From Gottfriedia acidiceleris (lineage in GTDB: Bacteria > Bacillota > Bacilli > Bacillales > Bacillaceae_G): DNA of 64,000 nt. The stretch lies in the NCBI RefSeq assembly GCF_002128425.1, contig NZ_NESS01000005.1, positions 310,001-374,000 of the forward strand. Reading direction: 5' to 3'. A model generated the notes under the pieces. It searched no databases and had not been told where the DNA came from. It was given only the letters and a program-made list of their open reading frames with translations. Shown here piece after piece: positions 13,493 to 21,145 of this stretch. A program made the translations under genes and the position numbers. Every line of letters starts with the position of its first letter. The first letter of the stretch is position 1.

Positions 13493-14266
13493 CTATTTTT
13501 TAACACCGTAGTTTATCCGCCATTTTTCTTTCTTTGATAAACCATCAATTGACATCAACATTCCTCTACCAAATCCTTTGACAGAGAATAAATCTCCTTC
13601 TTCACATATAAACGAAGTAGAATCAATAACTCGTTGATTTACCTTAACGTGTTCGGCTTTGATTAAGCTTTGAGCTTTCTGTCTCGATATATTGTAGAAT
13701 TCACTCAATAAGACATCTAATCGTAATGATGATACAGTCCCATTATTAGTTTGCCAAACATCATCAGATTCAACCAATTCTTTAAATGAAATTCTCCTTA
13801 ATTTAATCGGCGATTTCCCTACAGAATTTAGGTTGTTTTCTACAAAACTTGCTATTTCATCAGCAACAATAACTTGAATCATATCATTTTTAATTAGAAT
13901 ATCACCAAATTTTCCTCTTGTTATTCCGAGTGACATTAATGTTCCTAATACTTGCCGATGAGATAAGGTGTGAAACTTAGTTGCATAAACTAAGTCAAAT
14001 GCAACTAAACAAAAGTCCTCTTCAACTGGTGTATAAAAACTTGGATAAATAATTGCACGCTTTCGTTCACAATCCTCACGTCCACCAAAAAAAGCGACAA
14101 AACACTCCCCTTGATTACCAATAATTGATTGCATAATCATTTGTTCTCTTAAATCAAGAAAATCCGTCAGCTTAATAGAATAGCGTTCTATTGCTTGTTC
14201 TTTCCAACTGAGGACCTTATCTACGAAAACATGCTCTTCTTTTCGAAAATGATCATAAATACTCAT
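13493..14266 (-). CDS. ylmH: S4-domain RNA-binding protein YlmH
   Basis: This protein is about 257 residues from the ATG at 14266, which has AGAGGA 9 bp upstream; the longer TTG form at 14275 lacks a good site. An S4 RNA-binding domain occupies the C-terminal part (SSLRLDVLLSEFYNISRQKAQSLIKAEHVKVN, from about residue 180). The N-terminal two thirds match the YlmH family. Family members have been linked to rescue of stalled 50S-peptidyl-tRNA complexes, and the gene sits in the division cluster. Function is by family only. Confidence 0.9.
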   Translation of the reverse strand: MSIYDHFRKEEHVFVDKVLSWKEQAIERYSIKLTDFLDLREQMIMQSIIGNQGECFVAFFGGREDCERKRAIIYPSFYTPVEEDFCLVAFDLVYATKFHTLSHRQVLGTLMSLGITRGKFGDILIKNDMIQVIVADEIASFVENNLNSVGKSPIKLRRISFKELVESDDVWQTNNGTVSSLRLDVLLSEFYNISRQKAQSLIKAEHVKVNQRVIDSTSFICEEGDLFSVKGFGRGMLMSIDGLSKKEKWRINYGVKK

Positions 14267-14308
14267 TGGATGCAATCCTCTTTTTCATCAAACTATCAAT
14301 ATTAATTA

Positions 14309-14337
14309 AAAAAGAGAACCTATTAGATTCTCTTTTT
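14309..14337 (-). terminator. Hairpin terminator between ylmG and ylmH
   Basis: The arms AAAAAGAGAA and TTCTCTTTTTT flank a 9-nt loop, with a T-rich tail on the minus strand. It could reduce read-through from sepF-ylmG into ylmH-divIVA. The stem is AT-rich, so its strength is uncertain. Confidence 0.6.
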
Positions 14338-14596
14338 AAAAGTAATGAGAAATACTTATTATTCCATATCCAGCAAATTCTAATGCAAATAATGCAACAA
14401 TTGGAGAAAAATCAAACATACCGATTGATGGAACAATTCGACGGAATGGTTCTAAATATGGCTCTGAGATCGAACCAATAAAACGACCGAAACCGGATTG
14501 TCTTATTTGAGGGAACCAAGATAAAATGATATGAATAATGATGATGATTTTATAGATTCCGATTAATCTGTATAATAAATATAAAAATACAGCCAT
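14336..14596 (-). CDS. ylmG: YggT-family membrane protein YlmG
   Basis: This is an 86-residue protein with two hydrophobic segments (about residues 1-24 and 63-83) and the YggT motif HIILSWFPQIRQSGFGRF with ISEPYLEPFRRIVPS between them. Family members lie next to sepF across Firmicutes, actinobacteria and plastids and have been linked to membrane or nucleoid organisation, but the molecular role is unsettled. It is separated from sepF by 4 bp, so co-transcription is likely. Confidence 0.9.
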   Translation of the reverse strand: MAVFLYLLYRLIGIYKIIIIIHIILSWFPQIRQSGFGRFIGSISEPYLEPFRRIVPSIGMFDFSPIVALFALEFAGYGIISISHYF

Positions 14597-14600
14597 TTAA

Positions 14601-15089
14601 TTACCACCTTTTAATGGAATTGTCTTCCTCAAATAACATATCTGTAATCGTTCCAGAAATATCTATATTATCAGGTGTACAAATAAATGTATTTGTACCA
14701 ATTTTTTTAATATCTCCACTTATTGCATAAACTGTACCACTTAAGAAATCAACAAAGCGTTTAGCTTGATCGATTTGCATTTGTTGTAAATTGATCACAA
14801 CTGCTTTTTTTGATTTCAAATGGTCTGCAACATCTTGTGCTTCTGCATATTCACGCGGCTGCGCTAATACAACTTTTGACGTCAATGATGCTCCTCCTGG
14901 TAAACTTACTAATTTTTGCTTTGATGCATTTCGCTCATGGTTAATTTCTTCATTTACATATTTGGACGTTTGTTGTTGTTGCTGCTGTTGTTGGTATTGT
15001 TGATGTTGTTGTTGCTCTTCGTACTCATAATCATCTTCATACTCATCTTCCATAGCAAAAAAGTTTCTTACTTTTCCAATAATACTCAT
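14601..15089 (-). CDS. sepF: Cell division protein SepF
   Basis: This 162-residue FtsZ-binding protein forms rings that tether and align FtsZ filaments at the septum. The N-terminal amphipathic membrane anchor ([13 protein letters not shown]) is followed by an acidic stretch ([12 protein letters not shown]) and an unusual Gln-rich linker with a run of eight Gln near residues 35-42. The conserved DUF552 core covers about residues 73-158 ([31 protein letters not shown]). The polyglutamine run is encoded by CAA/CAG triplets. It sits in the standard ylm order. Confidence 0.96.
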   Translation of the reverse strand: MSIIGKVRNFFAMEDEYEDDYEYEEQQQHQQYQQQQQQQQTSKYVNEEINHERNASKQKLVSLPGGASLTSKVVLAQPREYAEAQDVADHLKSKKAVVINLQQMQIDQAKRFVDFLSGTVYAISGDIKKIGTNTFICTPDNIDISGTITDMLFEEDNSIKRW

Positions 15090-15094
15090 TTTCT

Positions 15095-15769
15095 CTACCT
15101 TCCCTTTCCTACTAAATCAGTACCTATTCTTATGAATGTAGCACCTTCTTCTATTGCTATCTCAAAATCATTAGACATACCCATTGATAATTCAGAACAT
15201 GGAATATTTGCAATATGTTGATCTTTTACTTTTTCTTGTAATTCCTTTAATCCTTTGAAACTATTTCGAATGATCGTTATATCCTCTGTGAAAGGTGCCA
15301 TCGTCATTAACCCTACAACTTGTACTTTATCTAATTCTGAAAGCTGTCTAGCAAATTCGATTACATCATTTGGATGTAAGCCATGCTTTGAGTCTTCTCC
15401 AGATACATTGACCTGTAGGAAGCACTTTAATGGTTTTGCTGCTCTTTTTTGTATCTCTTGTGCTAAAGATAGTCGATCTAAAGAGTGTAAGTAATCTATT
15501 CTATGTATGACGTCTTTTACTTTTCTAGTTTGAAGTGAGCCAATAAAATGCCATACAACACCACTTTGGATGTGATCTTGTTTTTCTTTTAGACCTTCAA
15601 AACGGTTTTCGCCTAATTGAATAATACCTTCAGCTAAAACTTCTTTAGCCACTTCTGTAGATACTTGTTTTGTAACAGCTATTAAAGTGACTTCATCATT
15701 TCGATTTGCTCTTACTTTAGCAGCACTAATTTGTTCACTAATACGTTCATAATTTTGTTTGACTGTCAT
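15095..15769 (-). CDS. ylmE: PLP-binding homeostasis protein (YggS/YlmE family)
   Basis: This is a 224-residue alanine-racemase-fold protein that binds pyridoxal phosphate and helps control free PLP and amino-acid pools in its relatives. The PLP Lys lies in [10 protein letters not shown] (near residue 32). The phosphate-binding region near the C-terminus reads [27 protein letters not shown], the family signature. The ATG at 15769 follows GGAGGAAATAGC. It overlaps the upstream ylmD-type stop region only slightly and is cotranscribed with sepF. Confidence 0.93.
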   Translation of the reverse strand: MTVKQNYERISEQISAAKVRANRNDEVTLIAVTKQVSTEVAKEVLAEGIIQLGENRFEGLKEKQDHIQSGVVWHFIGSLQTRKVKDVIHRIDYLHSLDRLSLAQEIQKRAAKPLKCFLQVNVSGEDSKHGLHPNDVIEFARQLSELDKVQVVGLMTMAPFTEDITIIRNSFKGLKELQEKVKDQHIANIPCSELSMGMSNDFEIAIEEGATFIRIGTDLVGKGR

Positions 15770-15773
15770 GATG

Positions 15774-16598
15774 CTATTTCCTCCAACCAATATAACTCAT
15801 CATTCTTCCTGTTTTCCCACCATCTCTACGATGAGAAAAAAACATGCTCGGGTTACAACTTGTACAATAATTTGTCATTATTATATTTTCTTCACTAATA
15901 CCCGATTTAATGAGTAATTGTTTGTTTGCTTCTTTTAAATTCAGTTTGAATTTCCCGTTATGTAAAATGGTTAAAATATTATTAGGAATCTTGTGTTCAA
16001 AAGCATCATTTAACTTATTCATTACAAAATCATCCACTTCATAACAACAATCACCAATTGATGGACCGATTGCAACTTGGATATTATTTAGTTGTAAGTT
16101 TTCTTCTGTAATCCATTTTTCAATTAGACGTCCGCCAATGTTTTGAACAGTGCCTTTCCAACCTGCATGAGCTAAACCAATAAATTTACTTGTTGGTTCA
16201 AGGAAATACAGTGGAACACAATCTGCATAGCAAGAAGTTAATAATATATCTTCCTCATTCGTATAAAAACCATCTGTCACCGGGATGCTACTCTCGTAAC
16301 CAGTAACACCTTTGCCACAATCGTTTTTTGTTACTTTCACTACATTATTCCCATGAACTTGTTCTGAACAAATCCATTTTGTCTTTGAAAACTCTAGAAT
16401 ACTTGCAAGGAGTTCTCTATTTTCTACTACAGTATCCTTCGAGTCATTTACATGTAATCCAAGATTAAAAGAAGTGAAACAACCTTGGCTAACTCCATCA
16501 TTTTTTGTTGTAAATCCTGCAACTATATGTTTATATGAGTCTTCCCAAGGTTGAATCATAAAAGTACTTTCAGTCGATTGAATGAAGCTCTCTTTCAT
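15774..16598 (-). CDS. Purine nucleoside phosphorylase / laccase-domain protein (YfiH, PgeF family; YlmD)
   Basis: This 274-residue DUF152 protein has the family metal-site signatures: LAHAGWKGTVQNIGG near residue 148 and the VAIGPSIGDCCYEVDDF segment near 183, with CADCVPLYF near 125. Relatives have been described as zinc-dependent purine nucleoside phosphorylases, as multicopper oxidases, or as peptidoglycan-editing factors. The usual YlmD place, between ylmC and ylmE, is kept. Which activity matters here cannot be decided from sequence. Confidence 0.9.
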   Translation of the reverse strand: MKESFIQSTESTFMIQPWEDSYKHIVAGFTTKNDGVSQGCFTSFNLGLHVNDSKDTVVENRELLASILEFSKTKWICSEQVHGNNVVKVTKNDCGKGVTGYESSIPVTDGFYTNEEDILLTSCYADCVPLYFLEPTSKFIGLAHAGWKGTVQNIGGRLIEKWITEENLQLNNIQVAIGPSIGDCCYEVDDFVMNKLNDAFEHKIPNNILTILHNGKFKLNLKEANKQLLIKSGISEENIIMTNYCTSCNPSMFFSHRRDGGKTGRMMSYIGWRK

Positions 16599-16840
16599 AT
16601 TTATAAGACCTCACAAAAAACTAATTTTTAGTAAATATATATGTAAACCAGTTGATGGTTTCCTATATTTTACCATAGATTTCACATTTTTGATTATTTT
16701 TGACAAAACACACATATTTTTTTTCACTTCAGAAAGTATATATTGGCAACGAGGAATCAAATCGACGTGGTAACCAATTTTAGGAATAAAGTATAACGTC
16801 TCTTACTTCTCCTAAAAGTCTCTCAGTCGTCAAGTTTTCT

Positions 16841-17122
16841 TTATGTGAATTTTACAGGACTTGCTTGGTTTTCATCTAAATCTACAGATGAACGATATTT
16901 TACTAAAATGACATCTTCACCTATCTTTACAATATCATTCCAATAAATAATCATTTCCTCTTCTTTACTAAAAAAATTTAAACCTTTCCCTGGCTTTGTT
17001 AAAATAATCGAAGTGATTTTTCCGTTTGATTGATCAATATCTAAATCAACAATATTTCCTAATTTCTTTCCATCTGCAACATTTACAACATCTTTAACTT
17101 GAAAATCTGAAATTCTGGCCAT
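16841..17122 (-). CDS. PRC-barrel sporulation-associated protein YlmC/YmxH
   Basis: About 93 residues from the ATG at 17122 (GGATGGTGAAG upstream). The longer open frame upstream encodes a hydrophobic lead with no family similarity and overlaps an inverted repeat, so I prefer the short form. The core reads MARISDFQVKDVVNVADGKKLG then IVDLDIDQSNGKITSIIL, a PRC-barrel fold typical of YlmC/YmxH. B. subtilis ylmC lies downstream of sigG in the same way. Its biochemical role is not established. Confidence 0.88.
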   Translation of the reverse strand: MARISDFQVKDVVNVADGKKLGNIVDLDIDQSNGKITSIILTKPGKGLNFFSKEEEMIIYWNDIVKIGEDVILVKYRSSVDLDENQASPVKFT

Positions 17123-17192
17123 TAACTTCACCATCCTTTTTATAAAATATATGAAGTAAGGGCCAAACATCATGATAAAATTCAAATAAAAA

Positions 17193-17236
17193 TGTGTTAG
17201 ACAATGTTGTTCGATGTTCATCCATTGTCTAACACA
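17193..17236. repeat. Perfect 14-bp inverted repeat upstream of ylmC
   Basis: TGTGTTAGACAATG (17193-17206) and CATTGTCTAACACA (17223-17236) are perfect inverse complements around a 16-bp loop. There is no T-run, so it is either an operator or a structured 5' leader of ylmC. No regulator can be named. Confidence 0.75.
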
Positions 17237-17400
17237 TAATGATCGTATTTTCATTCTTCCAGTTTAACTATTTAGTAGTTATTGGATTATTAAGTTTTTA
17301 CAATTGTTTGTTTATAATAATTTCATTAATTAGAATAAGCAATTTATAACAAGAATAAAGCTTGATTGAAATAAAGTTTCTCTTTGCTCAGGGAAAGAAG

Positions 17401-17525
17401 TGTGTTCGCTGTCCGGCTCCTAGCTCCTCGAGGTCATAAGCCAATTTCCGGTAAAGGTTAAAAAGCAACATTTACCGGAAATCGTCTTATGCTTGTCGGA
17501 GCTGAATAGTCGCCTCCGCTTTTCG
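17401..17525 (-). repeat. Intergenic palindromic repeat element, copy A
   Basis: This is a 125-bp imperfect palindrome touching the sigG stop codon. On the minus strand it begins CGAAAAGCGGAGGCGAC, then AGCTCCGACAAGCATAAGACG, a TTTCCGGTAAA/TTTACCGGAAA stem pair, and GGCTTATGACCTCGAGGAGCT. The same sequence occurs in opposite orientation at 44414-44610. It may serve as the sigG terminator. No transposase is associated. Confidence 0.85.
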
Positions 17526-18305
17526 TTAGCCCTGTATATTTTTGTTCATTTGTTTAATTGCTGATTTTTCTAGTCTGGATACTTGTGCTTGTGAAATTCC
17601 GATTTCTTCGGCAACTTCCATTTGTGTTTTTCCTTGGAAAAATCGTTTGCTTATGATCATTTTTTCTCGATCGTTTAATCGTTTCATTCCTTCACGTAGT
17701 GCAAGTTCTTCAACCCATTGCTCGTCCTTATTTTTATCATCACTTAGCTGATCCATTACAAAAATTGGATCTCCGCCATCATTATATATCGGTTCAAATA
17801 ACGAAACTGGGTCTTGAATTGCATCTAATGCAAAGACGATTTCTTCATGTGTTACGCCTAATACTTCTGCGATTTGAACAGGAGTTGGTTCTTTTGAATT
17901 CTCTGCTAATAATCGCTCTCTAACTTGTAGAGCTTTATAAGCAATGTCTCTTAATGATCTAGACACTCTTATTGGGTTATTATCCCGTAAATATCTTCTT
18001 ATTTCACCAATAATCATAGGTACAGCATACGTCGAAAATTTTACATTTTGGCTTAAATCAAAATTATCAATAGACTTCATAAGGCCTATGCAGCCTACTT
18101 GAAATAAGTCATCCACAAATTCTCCGCGGTTATTGAAACGCTGAATTACACTTAGGACAAGTCGCAAATTACCATTTACGATTGTTTCTCTTGCGCTTCG
18201 ATCACCGCTTTGCATTGCATGAAATAACTTACGCATCTCATCATTCTTTAAAACTGGAAGCTTTGATGTATCTACACCGCATATTTCTACTTTGTTTCGT
18301 GTCAT
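17526..18305 (-). CDS. sigG: RNA polymerase sporulation sigma factor SigG
   Basis: This 259-residue sigma-70 family factor directs late forespore genes. Sigma region 2 holds GEFVDDLFQVGCIGLMKSIDNFDLSQNVKFSTYAVPMI (split here across about residues 60-97). Region 4 has the helix-turn-helix MEVAEEIGISQAQVSRLEKSAI near the C-terminus. The N-terminal RNKVEICGVDTSKLP is the SigG-specific lead. It starts behind GGAGGGAACATC. A forespore-type promoter lies upstream, and sigE-spoIIGA precede it. The palindromic repeat element abuts its stop. Confidence 0.97.
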   Translation of the reverse strand: MTRNKVEICGVDTSKLPVLKNDEMRKLFHAMQSGDRSARETIVNGNLRLVLSVIQRFNNRGEFVDDLFQVGCIGLMKSIDNFDLSQNVKFSTYAVPMIIGEIRRYLRDNNPIRVSRSLRDIAYKALQVRERLLAENSKEPTPVQIAEVLGVTHEEIVFALDAIQDPVSLFEPIYNDGGDPIFVMDQLSDDKNKDEQWVEELALREGMKRLNDREKMIISKRFFQGKTQMEVAEEIGISQAQVSRLEKSAIKQMNKNIQG

Positions 18306-18342
18306 GATGTTCCCTCCTACTTGGAGTTGCTGTACTATAGGT

Positions 18343-18371
18343 AAGTATCTCCTTCGGTGGAAAATTTATGC
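18343..18371 (-). promoter_or_regulatory. Predicted sigma-F/sigma-G promoter of sigG
   Basis: On the minus strand GCATA (18371-18367) and GGAGATACTT (18352-18343) are spaced by 14 bp and fit the forespore consensus GyATA and GGnnAnAhTr in all but the last base. Transcription would start about 30 bp before the sigG ATG. B. subtilis sigG is known to be read by sigma-F and sigma-G. Confidence 0.75.
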
Positions 18372-18525
18372 ACAAAATAAAATATACAAAAATAATAAAT
18401 TCTGCCTATAAAAAAACTAGTGAATAGGTAAAAAGCAAGGATAATCTTTGCTGAATCAATGAAAATTTGCAGGTAGGGTTTTAGAAAATATTTTTAAAAA
18501 TTATTCGGATTCCTCAAATACATAG

Positions 18526-18570
18526 AAAAAACCGATTAGTATTTGAAAAACTCAAATCTAATCGGTTCTT
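18526..18570 (-). terminator. Terminator downstream of sigE
   Basis: The arms ACCGATTAG and CTAATCGGT, extended by TCAAAT/TATTTGA, are followed on the minus strand by a T-run. This separates spoIIGA-sigE from sigG, as expected if sigG has its own promoter. Confidence 0.85.
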
Positions 18571-18578
18571 CTATTTTT

Positions 18579-19298
18579 TTAAACCATTTTATTAAACTCT
18601 TTTCGAAGTCTTTTAATAATACGTTTTTCTAATCTGGAAATATATGATTGCGATATTCCAAGCATATCAGCTACATCTTTTTGGGTTTTTTCCTCAGTTC
18701 CATCTAGTCCAAATCGTAGTTCCATTATTTGTTTTTCACGATCATTAAGCTGATCTAATGCCTTTGTTAATAATGATTTATCAACATTGGCTTCTAAGTC
18801 CTTCGTTATGATATCGTCTTCTGTACCTAATACATCAGAAAGTAATAATTCATTACCATCCCAATCAATATTTAATGGTTCATCAAACGATACTTCAGAA
18901 CGGTTTTTATTATTTCTACGTAAATGCATCAGAATTTCATTTTCGATACATCTTGAAGCATAAGTAGCCAATTTAATTTTCTTTTCCGGATTAAAGGTAT
19001 TTACAGCTTTTATCAATCCGATTGTACCAATGCTAATTAGATCTTCAATATTAATCCCAGTATTTTCAAATTTTCTAGCGATATATACTACTAATCGTAG
19101 ATTTCTCTCAATTAATAGTGATCTAGCACCTAAATCTCCATTCGGTAGTTTCTGTAACAGCTTTTCTTCTTCTTCCCTTGTCAAAGGAGGTGGTAATGCT
19201 TCACTTCCTCCAATGTAGTATACTTCATCGGCTTTCAAACCAAGCTTTACTAATAGCTTATAAAAACCTAACTTTAGTTTTAAGAAAAATCGATTCAT
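18579..19298 (-). CDS. sigE: RNA polymerase sporulation sigma factor SigE (pro-form)
   Basis: This 239-residue mother-cell sigma factor is made as an inactive precursor. The first 27 or so residues ([20 protein letters not shown]) are an amphipathic pro-sequence, followed by [16 protein letters not shown], where SpoIIGA cuts in B. subtilis. Region 2 ([39 protein letters not shown]) and region 4 helix-turn-helix ([21 protein letters not shown]) are complete. The length equals the B. subtilis protein. It lies 10 bp after spoIIGA, so the protease and its substrate are coexpressed. Confidence 0.98.
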   Translation of the reverse strand: MNRFFLKLKLGFYKLLVKLGLKADEVYYIGGSEALPPPLTREEEEKLLQKLPNGDLGARSLLIERNLRLVVYIARKFENTGINIEDLISIGTIGLIKAVNTFNPEKKIKLATYASRCIENEILMHLRRNNKNRSEVSFDEPLNIDWDGNELLLSDVLGTEDDIITKDLEANVDKSLLTKALDQLNDREKQIMELRFGLDGTEEKTQKDVADMLGISQSYISRLEKRIIKRLRKEFNKMV

Positions 19299-19308
19299 TT
19301 TCTACCTC

Positions 19309-20217
19309 CTATGCAATTTCATTAATTGTTCCTTGCATCATTTTTGGATGAAGGATACATTCATATAAATTGTCTGAAGACAAAGTAACATGACTCAATC
19401 CAACTAAAACCGAACTCGATGAATACCATTTCCCATTAATTTTCAATTTAACAACAGTAGGTTTTATTGCGACGAGGAATTGATTACTTTGACCAATACT
19501 TTTATAAGGAATAAAAGATCCTTGGAAGAAGCTTAAGACATCGAGTGCTTCAGTATTATGTAACGTATTTTCTGTGTCCCTTACCAACTTTACTAGTTCG
19601 ATTGGTAATCCATAATCACTAGTGGAACAATCTAAAATAATAACTGGTTTCCTAGAAAGAGGCTCATGAAGAGAGTTACCACTATCCATTAACCCTCTAA
19701 TTTTAATTGAAGTGTTACGCCACACTATTTCCATTTCATACATTTCATTCAATTTCCATTTTGTAAACGAGATATGATTGATTGATTTTCTAGCATAAAA
19801 TATTACGATCGGTAGCATTCCAATTACAAAATACCAGCTAACAGGATCCCCATAAAAAGATGATTTGGTTAAATTTGATTCATTAGAAGCAAATAAGTAA
19901 TGTAAGCCTAATAATGCGCCACCTAAAATGAATGTTGAAAAATAGAAGATACTTATTAGCTGTAAAAAAGTGATAATCCGTTGACGTCCAAATGCAAAAA
20001 ATACTATGAAAAACGATAATAATATTTTCATAAAGGGTGAGCCAACAACATATGCATAAGGAGTAAACGTCATTAAAACAACGATTGAACCTAATAACGC
20101 CCCTAACAATGACCGCAAAATAGATACATTTCTTTTTAGAATTAAGCCTGTCAATTGAATAATCAAGAAGTCCATTAACAAGTTTAATAACCAAACAAGA
20201 TCGCCATATATCACCAA
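19309..20217 (-). CDS. spoIIGA: Sporulation sigma-E processing peptidase SpoIIGA
   Basis: This 302-residue membrane aspartic protease cleaves pro-SigE. Five hydrophobic segments fill the first 150 residues, and a cytosolic protease domain follows with the catalytic triplet in GLMDSGNSLHEPLSRKPVI near residue 180. The N-terminus MVIYGDLVWLLN aligns with the known family start, which supports the TTG at 20217; GTG at 20214 is the alternative. The ribosome binding site is poor. The Spo0A-type spoIIG promoter lies about 40 bp upstream, and sigE follows directly. Confidence 0.95.
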   Translation of the reverse strand: MVIYGDLVWLLNLLMDFLIIQLTGLILKRNVSILRSLLGALLGSIVVLMTFTPYAYVVGSPFMKILLSFFIVFFAFGRQRIITFLQLISIFYFSTFILGGALLGLHYLFASNESNLTKSSFYGDPVSWYFVIGMLPIVIFYARKSINHISFTKWKLNEMYEMEIVWRNTSIKIRGLMDSGNSLHEPLSRKPVIILDCSTSDYGLPIELVKLVRDTENTLHNTEALDVLSFFQGSFIPYKSIGQSNQFLVAIKPTVVKLKINGKWYSSSSVLVGLSHVTLSSDNLYECILHPKMMQGTINEIA

Positions 20218-20257
20218 TTTTGTTCGCCATCCTCTATAGAATATTCATTTATATGTA

Positions 20258-20323
20258 AGTATAGGATGAGCACGGTAAGAAGTCTGTCAAAAAAAGGTAT
20301 CATCATTGAAGAGTTTTTCGACA
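20258..20323 (-). promoter_or_regulatory. spoIIG promoter with Spo0A boxes and long spacer
   Basis: On the minus strand TTGACA (20290-20285) and TATACT (20263-20258) are 21 bp apart, far from the usual 17 but close to the 22 bp known for the B. subtilis spoIIG promoter, which needs Spo0A. A perfect 0A box TGTCGAA is present (20323-20317), and a second near-match TGTCAAA lies over the -35. Confidence 0.8.
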
Positions 20324-20428
20324 ATACATTTGCGAAATATGGATTGGACAGGTCAGGTTTTTATAGAAATCTTTACCCTTTATCCCCTTCACTTACCATT
20401 AAATCTACCGTAAAAAAGGAGTGAGAAT

Positions 20429-21097
20429 ATGGATAAATGGATATATAATTCTCCTATTTTTGAGTTTGATCAAAATAATCCATCAATAAGACAGCACTCT
20501 GCGTGGAAAGGTCACGCAAAGTTCGCTTACGATTTAGTTCAATTCGTGAAACCAAAAAAAATTGTAGAATTAGGTACTCACTATGGTTTTTCTTTTTTTT
20601 GTTTTTGTCAAAGTGTGAAAGATCATAAGCTTTCCAGTGAATGTTTTGCAATTGATACTTGGCAAGGTGATTTGCATAGTGGAATGTATAGTAATGAAGT
20701 TTTTGATACAGTTTCTGGAGTAATTCAAAAACACTATCAAAAAGAAGCTAAAATGTTACGTAATTCATTTGATGGAGCAATTAAAAATTTCAAAGATGAT
20801 TCGATCGACATACTTCATATAGACGGGTTTCATACATTTGAAGCCGTACTACATGATTACACTACTTGGCTTCCAAAAGTATCGAAAGAAGGTATTGTTC
20901 TAATCCATGATACTGAAGTAAGAATACAAGATTTTGGGGTTTATAAGTTCTGGGAAGACATTAAACAACAACATCCTTCTTTTGAATTTACGCACTCACA
21001 TGGATTAGGCGTTTTATTACCTAAGGGTTGTAGCGATCAGTTTGAAAATGTCATTAGCAATCAACATATTTTACAAAATCACTACTCGAAAGAATAA
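20429..21097 (+). CDS. Class I SAM-dependent methyltransferase, substrate unknown
   Basis: This 222-residue protein matches the Methyltransf_24 type. Motif I reads KKIVELGTHYGFSFF (near residue 42). An acidic ribose-binding residue follows in CFAIDTWQGD, and the post-I/IV motif is SIDILHIDGFHTFEAVLHD near residue 128, with GIVLIHDT after it. It has no signal peptide. It is on the plus strand, alone, between the divergent spoIIG promoter and a convergent terminator shared with ftsZ. This interval holds bpr and bpf in B. subtilis, so the gene is an insertion relative to that order. The substrate cannot be inferred; similar proteins act in glycan or small-molecule pathways. Confidence 0.85.
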   Translation: MDKWIYNSPIFEFDQNNPSIRQHSAWKGHAKFAYDLVQFVKPKKIVELGTHYGFSFFCFCQSVKDHKLSSECFAIDTWQGDLHSGMYSNEVFDTVSGVIQKHYQKEAKMLRNSFDGAIKNFKDDSIDILHIDGFHTFEAVLHDYTTWLPKVSKEGIVLIHDTEVRIQDFGVYKFWEDIKQQHPSFEFTHSHGLGVLLPKGCSDQFENVISNQHILQNHYSKE

Positions 21098-21139
21098 AAA
21101 AAAACCAAGATAAGAGAATAATCTTATCTTGGTTTTTTA
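21098..21139. terminator. Bidirectional terminator between the methyltransferase gene and ftsZ
   Basis: The perfect arms CCAAGATAAGA and TCTTATCTTGG flank a 6-nt loop, with A-run and T-run on either side. It serves both converging genes. Confidence 0.9.
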
Positions 21140-21145
21140 CATTTA

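Noticed and set aside
14937-15221. Plus-strand frame rich in Leu opposite sepF
   Set aside because: The Leu run is simply the antisense of the Gln codons of sepF; the real gene is on the minus strand.
19883-20230. Minus-strand frame starting MANKIGDIW, overlapping spoIIGA in another phase
   Set aside because: spoIIGA in the other phase has the family sequence and catalytic DSGN; this frame is a shadow. Its ATG only lies near a GAGG sequence by chance.
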